This document shows, in pieces, positions 1 through 4,576 of a stretch of DNA of 5,133 bases. Source of the DNA: an uncultured Brachyspira sp. GTDB taxonomy: Bacteria > Spirochaetota > Brachyspiria > Brachyspirales > Brachyspiraceae. Where the stretch lies: the NCBI GenBank assembly GCA_934725655.1, contig CAKVCJ010000152.1:1-5133 (forward strand), given 5' to 3'. Every line of letters starts with the position of its first letter. Position 1 is the first letter of the stretch. Made by a program: the position numbers and the translations under genes. The notes under the pieces were generated by a model that ran no database searches, had not been told where the DNA came from, and was given only the letters and a program-made list of their open reading frames with translations.

Positions 1-338
1 TTGGCGGACAGGCTATTATTACAGAGATGAAAGCTCCGCAAAGCAGTTTTAAATCTGTGGAGGATTTATTTAAAGCGATATTAAAACATGAAGAGTATGT
101 TACTTCTTGTATTAATGAATTAGTAGGCAAGGCTATGGAGAGTAAAGACCATATTACAGTAAGGTTTTTAGATTGGTTTATACAAGAGCAGTTGGAAGAG
201 GAAGAGCTATTTAATGAGATATTAAGCAAAATAAAGATGCTTGGAAACGGAAAATTAGAAGGAAGAGACCTTTATACATTTGACGGTATTATGGCAGATT
301 TTGACTCTAAAAAGCATTCTGCTTCTAATGAACAATAA
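1..338 (+). CDS. ftnA: Ferritin (non-haem, bacterial FtnA type), C-terminal half only
   Basis: Ferritins form 24-subunit cytoplasmic shells that oxidise Fe(II) at a di-iron centre and store the ferric mineral. The reading frame is open from base 3 to the window edge (GGQAIITE precedes the first ATG at 27), so the gene is cut by the window and the ATG at 27 is an internal Met. The visible part covers the last two long helices of the four-helix bundle and the C-terminal helix. KHEEYVTSCINEL aligns by eye with the helix C segment of E. coli FtnA that carries the metal-ligand Glu94. RFLDWFIQEQLEEEELF aligns with helix D, keeping the Glu-Gln-x-Glu-Glu pattern (E126, Q127, E129, E130 in E. coli). 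The tail GRDLYTFDGIMADFD matches the short terminal helix E region. Helices A and B, with the remaining ligands, lie outside. lptB follows after 28 bases with no visible terminator, so read-through is likely. The family call is secure; the exact symbol less so. Confidence 0.9.
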   Translation, partial: GGQAIITEMKAPQSSFKSVEDLFKAILKHEEYVTSCINELVGKAMESKDHITVRFLDWFIQEQLEEEELFNEILSKIKMLGNGKLEGRDLYTFDGIMADFDSKKHSASNEQ

Positions 339-357
339 TAAAAAATAATAATTAAAG

Positions 358-420
358 AGAGGGTATATGTTTCATAAGTTTTTAAATATTTTTAAAAAGA
401 AAGATAAAGATATACCCTCT
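358..420 (+). promoter_or_regulatory. Potential hairpin masking the lptB ribosome binding site and start codon
   Basis: A perfect 11-bp inverted repeat pairs AGAGGGTATAT (358-368) with ATATACCCTCT (410-420). The left arm contains the whole Shine-Dalgarno sequence AGAGGG (358-363) and the first two bases of the ATG; the right arm lies in codons 15-18. The 41-base interval can fold further: TTTC 370-373 with GAAA 399-402, and TTTTTAAA 379-386 with TTTAAAAA 391-398 around a 4-base loop. Together this makes an extended, interrupted stem of 23 bp. The pairing is seen directly; a role in limiting or regulating LptB translation is inference. Confidence 0.5.
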
Positions 421-1194
421 GCAAATAGAGTAACGGTTGATAACTTCTTTAATTATGATAAAGAAAACCCTTCAGAAATAAGAGCGGTAAATTTAACTAA
501 ATTTTACGGCAAGAGAAAAATAATAGAAGATATTTCTTATAGTGTAAAACAGGGAGAGGTGGTTGGACTTTTAGGGCCTAATGGTGCGGGAAAGACTACG
601 AGTTTTTATATTACTGTTGGTTTTGTTACTGCTACTAAGGGAAATGTTTATTTAAATGATATAGATATTACTAAACTTCACATGTATCAGCGTGCACAGC
701 TTGGAATAGGTTATTTACCGCAAGAGGCTTCTATTTTTAGAAAACTTTCTGTTGAGGATAATTTACTTTCTATATTGGAATACAATGATGCTTTAACTCA
801 AAAAGACAGAATGGATATTACAGACAGACTGCTTGAAGAGTTTAATATCACGCATGTAAGAAAACAAAAGGGGTATACGCTTTCAGGCGGTGAGAGAAGG
901 AGATGCGAGATAGCAAGAGCATTAACTGTAAACCCAAAATTTATTTTATTGGATGAACCATTTGCAGGAGTTGACCCTATAGCAGTTATTGATATACAAA
1001 ATATCATAGCTTCACTAAAAGAAAAAGGACTTGGCATATTAATAACCGACCACAATGTACGCGAAACTTTAAGAATTACAGATAGGGCATATATAATGGG
1101 TAATGGTAAAATATTAGTTCAAGGAAGCCCTGAAGAGATTATAGCAAATCCTTTAGCCCGTAAGATTTATCTTGGTGAATCTTTCAGTATGTGA
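367..1194 (+). CDS. lptB: LptB, ATPase of the lipopolysaccharide export ABC transporter
   Basis: LptB dimers hydrolyse ATP on the cytoplasmic face of LptF/LptG to drive lipid A-linked glycolipid across the periplasm. All ABC motifs are present: Walker A GPNGAGKTT (70-78), Q-loop YLPQ with Q119, signature LSGGE (172-176), Walker B FILLDE (192-197), D-loop GVDP, and switch His229 in ITDHN. Marks specific to LptB rather than a generic ATPase are QEASIFRKLSV after the Q-loop (the F-R pair contacts LptF/G in E. coli), GERRRCEIARAL, FAGVDPIAVIDI, HNVRETL and the C-terminal YLGESF. The protein is 275 residues against about 240 for the family. The surplus is a Lys-rich N-terminal leader of roughly 34 residues before the usual start of homology (EIRAVNLTKFYG), where no in-frame ATG offers a later start. 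The start is supported by AGAGGG just upstream, though only 3 bases lie between it and ATG. No lptA, lptC or rpoN is adjacent. Confidence 0.96.
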   Translation: MFHKFLNIFKKKDKDIPSANRVTVDNFFNYDKENPSEIRAVNLTKFYGKRKIIEDISYSVKQGEVVGLLGPNGAGKTTSFYITVGFVTATKGNVYLNDIDITKLHMYQRAQLGIGYLPQEASIFRKLSVEDNLLSILEYNDALTQKDRMDITDRLLEEFNITHVRKQKGYTLSGGERRRCEIARALTVNPKFILLDEPFAGVDPIAVIDIQNIIASLKEKGLGILITDHNVRETLRITDRAYIMGNGKILVQGSPEEIIANPLARKIYLGESFSM

Positions 1195-1424
1195 TATCTA
1201 TAAACAACTATATTTTTCAATTTTTAGTTTTTTATTTGTGATGACTTTGTTCAAGCTCTGTGAACACTTAGTAACTCCCATATTTTTCTATGACTAAATG
1301 TAGTGTCTACTATATTGGCACAAAGAACCAAAAAGGCTGCATTTTTTTTAGCTTGAAATGTTGGTATTACAATATAGTTTATACATATTCAAAACATGCA
1401 AAGTTATAGTACTTGCGTTTTTTG

Positions 1425-1451
1425 CAACTTTTTTGAGCGACAAAAAAGTTG
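1425..1451. repeat. Perfect inverted repeat, 11-bp stem with 5-base loop
   Basis: CAACTTTTTTG (1425-1435) is the exact reverse complement of CAAAAAAGTTG (1441-1451), with loop AGCGA between them. T-runs before (1418-1423) and A-runs after (1455-1460) could extend the pairing past a short bulge. Neither strand has a U-run directly after the stem, so it is not a textbook terminator. A small alternative stem TTGC 1413-1416 / GCAA 1424-1427 followed by CTTTTTT could act as a weak plus-strand terminator for lptB. It may belong to a dispersed intergenic repeat family; this cannot be verified from one copy. Confidence 0.6.
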
Positions 1452-1537
1452 AATAAAAAAATAATATAACAAAATATAGTTATTTTAGAATATGTTGATT
1501 TTAGTTTATCAAAAAATATATTTTAAGTTTTTTGTTT

Positions 1538-1655
1538 GTGGGGATTAGTCCCCCTGCGAAGCGTGCCCTTAGGGTACCCCCCCCACTTCTTTTGCCGATA
1601 GGCACCTACTCGGTACGACCGTAGGAAGTACCTTTAGGTATGGGTGCGAAGGCGG
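1538..1655. repeat. GC-rich intergenic block of small hairpins, probable dispersed repeat element
   Basis: This stretch is far richer in G and C than anything else in the window and has sharp edges with AT-rich DNA. It contains a chain of potential hairpins: GGGGA/TCCCC (1540-1553, loop TTAG), GTGCCC/GGGTAC (1563-1577, one G-T pair, loop TTA), TGCC/GGCA (1593-1604, loop GATA), CCTAC/GTAGG enclosing GGT/ACC (1605-1625), and GTACC/GGTAT (1628-1641, one G-T pair). GTGGGG (1538-1543) can alternatively pair with CCCCAC (1581-1586). TGCGAAG occurs twice (1555-1561, 1645-1651), and the second and fifth hairpins share a TTAGG loop region, so the block may have grown by internal duplication. It lies between two gene ends and encodes no credible protein. 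The structure is seen directly; its status as a multi-copy element is inferred. Confidence 0.5.
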
Positions 1656-1716
1656 GAAAAAGTTGATAACATATTGTTAAAATATATTAATTTCAAAATA
1701 TAATTGTTTAGCTATT

Positions 1717-2523
1717 TTATCCCAAAGCAACATCTAAAACCATCATTATAGCAAAGCCGAATATAAAGCCAAATACTCCAAAGTGATTATGCTCTTCTGC
1801 AACAGCTTCTGGTACTAATTCTTCTATAACAACATATATCATAGCACCTGCAGAAAATGATAATGCTATAGGAAGTATCAATGTAAGCTTAGTAACCGCA
1901 ACGGCACCTATTACAGCAGCAATAGGCTCTACTATTCCAGATATTGCCCCAAGTAAAAAAGATTTTGATTTTGAAACGCCTGTGCTTTTAAGAGGCAGAG
2001 AAACAGCAGCACCCTCTGGGAAGTTTTGAAGCCCTATACCAAGTGCCAAAGCCAAAGCGGCATTAAAACTCACTCCGCTGTCTCCTATAGAAAAAGCTCC
2101 AAATGTTACTCCTACCGCTAAACCTTCTGGTATATTGTGTAATGTAATTGCCAAAAATAATAATATGCTTTTTGAGAGTTTTACTTTAGCGCCTTCAGTC
2201 TCTTCATGACCATTAACTATATGCATATGCGGTAAAGATTTATCTAATACCCATATAAAAAATGCACCAAATAAAAATCCTCCAACAGGTATAAGCCAAT
2301 TTGGTAAGTTAGTATTTTCTGATAGCTCTATAGAAGGAGCAAGCAAAGACCAAAAGCTAGCAGCAGTCATTACCCCGCCCGCAAAACCATACATAGTGGC
2401 TAATAATTTAGGTTTTATTTCAGATACAAAGAAAAATACTAATCCTGCTCCGAGTGCTGTAAAAGTAAATGTAATCCCCCCTCCAAATAATGCTAAAACA
2501 ACTGGTGATGCATTCTCTATCAT
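1717..2523 (-). CDS. ZIP-family divalent metal (zinc/iron) transporter, GufA-like
   Basis: ZIP proteins are inner-membrane carriers that bring Zn(II), and often Fe(II) or Mn(II), into the cytoplasm. The 268-residue protein is almost entirely hydrophobic with about eight membrane segments (near 7-33, 40-65, 75-95, 117-142, 153-178, 185-208, 212-233 and 247-267). The two signature helices are present: HNIPEG in TM4 (H129, N130, P132, E133) and QNFPEG in TM5 (Q166, N167, P169, E170). By eye alignment with Bordetella BbZIP, E199 in the IVEP motif of TM6 and M52 in TM2 also fall on metal-site positions. A short His-containing loop (HMHIVNGHEE, 100-109) joins TM3 and TM4, a common place for metal-sensing loops. 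The start is supported by AAAAGGCGG on the reverse strand 6 bases before ATG and by a good promoter. It is transcribed alone, divergent from the HIT gene. The metal specificity cannot be read from sequence. Confidence 0.93.
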   Translation of the reverse strand: MIENASPVVLALFGGGITFTFTALGAGLVFFFVSEIKPKLLATMYGFAGGVMTAASFWSLLAPSIELSENTNLPNWLIPVGGFLFGAFFIWVLDKSLPHMHIVNGHEETEGAKVKLSKSILLFLAITLHNIPEGLAVGVTFGAFSIGDSGVSFNAALALALGIGLQNFPEGAAVSLPLKSTGVSKSKSFLLGAISGIVEPIAAVIGAVAVTKLTLILPIALSFSAGAMIYVVIEELVPEAVAEEHNHFGVFGFIFGFAIMMVLDVALG

Positions 2524-2529
2524 TAATTA

Positions 2530-2538
2530 CCGCCTTTT
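2530..2538 (-). promoter_or_regulatory. Ribosome binding site of the ZIP transporter gene
   Basis: Read on the reverse strand this is AAAAGGCGG, ending 6 bases before the ATG (2523-2521). It is a GGCGG variant of the usual AGGAG and an isolated GC-rich spot in an otherwise A/T-only leader, and it fixes this ATG as the start. Confidence 0.6.
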
Positions 2539-2561
2539 ATTTTTTTTATTTTTATTTTATA

Positions 2562-2590
2562 ATTATATATATTATTAAATTAATTTTCAA
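2562..2590 (-). promoter_or_regulatory. Sigma-70-type promoter of the ZIP transporter gene
   Basis: On the reverse strand, TTGAAA (2590-2585) is followed after exactly 17 bases by a perfect TATAAT (2567-2562). This predicts a start of transcription near 2555 and a leader of about 30 bases to the ATG at 2523. Five of six -35 bases and all six -10 bases match consensus with the optimal spacer. AT-rich DNA gives such boxes by chance, but the position is right for this gene. Confidence 0.7.
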
Positions 2591-2594
2591 TACT

Positions 2595-2618
2595 AATTAG
2601 TAATAATTATTAATAATT
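2595..2618. promoter_or_regulatory. 24-bp near-palindrome in the divergent promoter region, possible Fur-family operator
   Basis: The 12-base half-sites mirror each other with one mismatched pair (2600 against 2613). Read with a single central base at 2605, the inner 15 bases TAGTAATAATTATTA have the 7-1-7 layout and the TAATnATTA core of Fur, Zur and PerR boxes. An overlapping perfect 10-bp palindrome ACTAATTAGT lies at 2592-2601. The site sits 4 bases upstream of the ZIP -35 box and 34 bases before the HIT start codon. Only A, T and one G are used, so chance is a real alternative. Confidence 0.35.
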
Positions 2619-2652
2619 TTTTGTTTATTAATAACTATAGGAGTTTTATATT

Positions 2653-2982
2653 ATGAGTAACGATTGCATATTTTGTAAGATTGTTAAAGGGGAAATACCT
2701 TCAAACTTTATAAAAGAAAATGAATACTGTGTTGTGTTTAAAGATTTAAATCCTAAATCTGATGTTCATTTGCTTGTTGTGCCTAAAAAACATTTAAAAG
2801 ACATAACAGAAATAGATAATGATTTGATGGGTAAGGTATTAGATACTATTAAAGAAGTTGCTAAAGAGAACAATTTAGAATCTTTTAGAATAGTTAATAA
2901 TTGCGGAGAGAATGCGGGTCAGAGCGTATTTCACTTGCATTTTCATCTTTTATCTGGTGCTAATTTAAAAGACAATTTTTAA
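2653..2982 (+). CDS. hinT: HIT-family purine nucleotide hydrolase (HinT-like)
   Basis: HIT proteins are small cytoplasmic dimers that hydrolyse nucleoside phosphoramidates and aminoacyl- or dinucleotide-linked AMP through a covalent AMP-His intermediate. The 109-residue length is normal. The histidine triad HLHFH is at 94-98, with H96 in the nucleophile position, preceded by NAGQSVFH, whose S91 matches the conserved Ser before the triad. The N-terminal CIFCKIVKGEIP (C5, C8) with H47 in PKKHL and H94 matches the zinc-binding set of PKCI/HINT-type members. VHLLVVPKKH (38-47) and RIVNNCGENAG (79-89) are typical nucleotide-site strands. The start is set by AGGAG at 2639-2643, 9 bases before ATG. 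It is divergent from the ZIP transporter and lies 20 bases before the TatD gene, with which it is probably co-transcribed. Its own promoter is not clear in the AT-rich upstream DNA. Confidence 0.95.
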   Translation: MSNDCIFCKIVKGEIPSNFIKENEYCVVFKDLNPKSDVHLLVVPKKHLKDITEIDNDLMGKVLDTIKEVAKENNLESFRIVNNCGENAGQSVFHLHFHLLSGANLKDNF

Positions 2983-3002
2983 AAAACTGATTAGGAGTTA
3001 TT

Positions 3003-3821
3003 ATGATAGACAGTCATTGCCATCTTACTTACATATCCAAGAAGGCTAAAGATTTGAAAGAGGTTTTGGAGAGAGCAAACAAGGCTGGAATATATTATTT
3101 TATAGACATAGGTGTTCACCCAAGTGATATAGATGAGCGTTTATATATATTATCTGATGCCGAAGGGGTGTTTTTTAGTATGGGTTATTATCCAGACTAT
3201 GCCAATGAAAATGATGAACACACTATTAAGGCTTTTGAATTAAAAATAAAAACTATAAACAAAAAAACTTTAGAAAACAGGAAAAAACTTATTTATGCTG
3301 TTGGAGAGATAGGTTTAGATTATTATCATGATGATTCCAACAAGGAGGCACAAAAGAAGTTTTTTTCTGCTTTATGCAATGCTGCAAAAAATGTTGATCT
3401 TCCAATACTTATTCATAGCAGAGATGCTTTTAAAGATACTTTCAGCATACTTAAAGAGGCAGATATACCAAAAAGGGGCATATTTCATTGTTTCAGCGGA
3501 AATGTGGAAGATGCTAAGAATGCTTTAGATTTGGGATATATACTTTCTTTTTCTGGTTCTTGTACATATTTAAAAAATGATTTTTTGAGAGAGGCTGCAA
3601 AATACGTTCCTAAAGATATGTTTACGATAGAGACAGATTCTCCATATTTAACACCTCAGAAGATGAGAGGAAGGGCTAATGAACCAGCCTTTATACCATA
3701 TACTGCAGAAGTTTTAGCAGAGGTGAGGGGAGAGAGTGTTTCTGACATTATGAAGAATGCTTTAATTAATGCTTCGAGGGTTTTAGAGCTTCCTATTGAT
3801 ACTAATAAATTTATAAATTAA
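3003..3821 (+). CDS. tatD: TatD-family metal-dependent deoxyribonuclease
   Basis: TatD enzymes are cytoplasmic TIM-barrel hydrolases of the amidohydrolase superfamily with 3'-5' DNase activity linked to DNA repair. The 272 residues carry every metal ligand expected: H5 and H7 in DSHCHL, E102 in GEIGLDYY, H138 in LIHSRDA, H162 in IFHCFSGN and D212 in ETDSPYL. The substrate-side motif after D212 (PYLTPQKMRGRANEPAF) is also normal. One difference is the early GxHP motif: where relatives usually read G-(V/I)-H-P, this protein has GYYPD (61-65), while a GVHP string appears at 37-40, where relatives have an unrelated loop. That His is not one of the six core ligands, so activity is expected. The segment 66-96 is also somewhat long and Lys-rich. 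The start is supported by AGGAG (2993-2997), 5 bases before ATG. It follows the HIT gene by 20 bases, likely in the same transcript. Confidence 0.95.
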   Translation: MIDSHCHLTYISKKAKDLKEVLERANKAGIYYFIDIGVHPSDIDERLYILSDAEGVFFSMGYYPDYANENDEHTIKAFELKIKTINKKTLENRKKLIYAVGEIGLDYYHDDSNKEAQKKFFSALCNAAKNVDLPILIHSRDAFKDTFSILKEADIPKRGIFHCFSGNVEDAKNALDLGYILSFSGSCTYLKNDFLREAAKYVPKDMFTIETDSPYLTPQKMRGRANEPAFIPYTAEVLAEVRGESVSDIMKNALINASRVLELPIDTNKFIN

Positions 3822-3832
3822 CATAATTATTT

Positions 3833-3861
3833 TTGTTTAAGCAAATTATATATATTACGAT
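3833..3861 (+). promoter_or_regulatory. Weak candidate promoter for the exported-protein pair
   Basis: TTGTTT (3833-3838) and TACGAT (3856-3861) are separated by 17 bases. Three of six -35 and four of six -10 bases match consensus. Transcription would start near 3868, just before AAGGAAG. The 72-base gap after tatD, long for this window, fits a promoter here, but the match is modest and read-through from tatD is equally possible. Confidence 0.3.
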
Positions 3862-3871
3862 AATAACTTTT

Positions 3872-3878
3872 AAGGAAG
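3872..3878 (+). promoter_or_regulatory. Distant Shine-Dalgarno-like site before the 3894 start
   Basis: AAGGAAG is the only purine-rich ribosome-binding match upstream, yet 15 bases separate it from the ATG, well beyond the usual 5-9. No start codon closer to it is usable in frame, because an in-frame TAA lies at 3885-3887. Translation may therefore be inefficient or depend on the A-rich leader. Confidence 0.4.
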
Positions 3879-3893
3879 ACAAGTTAAAAAATT

Positions 3894-4556
3894 ATGAGAA
3901 AATACTTTACTTTTATAACTTTACTTTTTTTATTATCTTTTTTTAATCTGCTTCATTCTCAGGATATTTCTTTTGAAGAGCTTTATAATAAAATAAAAGA
4001 TAATTACGAAACTATATATCCAAAACGCTTTGATGCATATATAGAAGGTAAAATAGTAGAAGCTCAAATATCAACTATACCTGCAAAAAATTATCTCTCT
4101 TCAAAAGACAAAATTAGATTAAAGTTTACTCTCGTACAAGACTCTAAACCAAACATTGTGCTTGAAAATGTTGATAGTTTTTATGCTAAGATGTTTTCTG
4201 TGTTTGAAGAGCCTTTGGAGACTGTGGGGTTTTATGCTATTGTATCTGAGAGTTATAGTTCGCTTTCAAAAAAGTTTACTGTTGATTCTGTAGAAGAAGA
4301 TGATGATAAATATGAAGTTATATTAAGGGCTGTTGGTGAGAATAAAGACTACAGTATAAATTATACAATTGATAAAAATAGTCTTTTGGTGGAAAGTGCT
4401 GACTATTATAACAAAAAATCAAAAATTTATGATGTTGATATATCGTACACATATATTGATAATTATACTGTTCCTGAAATTATTAAATATAAAAGTTCTG
4501 ACGGCAGAGTAAACTCTCAAATAAAGTTTGTTGATATAAAGGTGTCTTCCAAATAA
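3894..4556 (+). CDS. Exported protein, possibly LolA-like outer-membrane lipoprotein-sorting family
   Basis: A clear signal peptide opens this 220-residue protein: MRK, then a hydrophobic core (about 4-20), then a cleavage site near LLHS/Q at 22-23. No Cys follows, so the mature protein is soluble or loosely surface-attached, not a lipoprotein. The mature part begins with a short helix (ISFEELYNKIKDNYETIY, 25-42) and then runs as alternating strands, including YEVILRAVG (140-148), DYSINYTIDKNSLLVESADYY (152-172), DVDISYTYID (180-189) and a basic end. A helix followed by many strands, with a paired turn such as IDKNSLLVE, resembles the half-barrel LolA/LolB lipoprotein carriers; this is a fold-level impression and no diagnostic motif was seen. 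The start is fixed by the signal peptide and by an in-frame stop at 3885. It lies 20 bases before another exported protein, suggesting a two-gene envelope unit. Confidence 0.75.
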   Translation: MRKYFTFITLLFLLSFFNLLHSQDISFEELYNKIKDNYETIYPKRFDAYIEGKIVEAQISTIPAKNYLSSKDKIRLKFTLVQDSKPNIVLENVDSFYAKMFSVFEEPLETVGFYAIVSESYSSLSKKFTVDSVEEDDDKYEVILRAVGENKDYSINYTIDKNSLLVESADYYNKKSKIYDVDISYTYIDNYTVPEIIKYKSSDGRVNSQIKFVDIKVSSK

Positions 4557-4576
4557 TTATTATTGGATATTTTATT

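Larger units (their letters stand above)
1195..1716. other. Non-coding gap between converging lptB and ZIP transporter genes
   Basis: About 520 bases carry no convincing gene on either strand; the open stretches are short, lack ribosome binding sites and have unusual composition. The gap separates two 3' ends, so it should hold terminators for both, but no classical GC-stem plus U-run is visible next to either stop. Contents from left to right: an AT-rich stretch with a weak GTTCA/TGAAC inverted repeat (1249-1265); a moderately GC patch with GGCACAAAGAACC (about 1318-1330); a strong hairpin (1425-1451); a 9-base direct repeat AATATAGTT (1371-1379 and 1473-1481); an 8-base inverted repeat ACATATTC/GAATATGT (1383-1390 and 1488-1495) bracketing that hairpin; a GC-rich hairpin cluster (1538-1655); and a weak TAACA/TGTTA stem (1667-1679) near the transporter stop. 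Confidence 0.75.

Noticed and set aside
798..1055. Reverse-strand 85-codon open frame
   Set aside because: It lies wholly inside lptB in antisense, has no ribosome binding site, and the plus-strand protein matches LptB throughout.
1195..1260. Intrinsic terminator directly after lptB
   Set aside because: T-runs are present but no stable GC-containing stem precedes them.
1501..1605. Reverse-strand GTG-initiated mini-frame of about 34 residues through the GC-rich block
   Set aside because: It has no ribosome binding site, a Gly-run produced by the C tract, and an open frame explained by GC-rich composition.
1538..1655. tRNA, rRNA fragment or riboswitch in the GC-rich block
   Set aside because: No cloverleaf, T-loop or anticodon arm could be drawn, and the block lies between gene 3' ends, not upstream of a gene.
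2396..2578. Plus-strand 60-codon open frame over the start of the ZIP gene
   Set aside because: It is antisense to the well-supported transporter start and its promoter, with a low-complexity C-terminus and no ribosome binding site.
3328..3528. Plus-strand 66-codon frame inside tatD
   Set aside because: It overlaps the catalytic-motif region of tatD in another frame; tatD explains the sequence.
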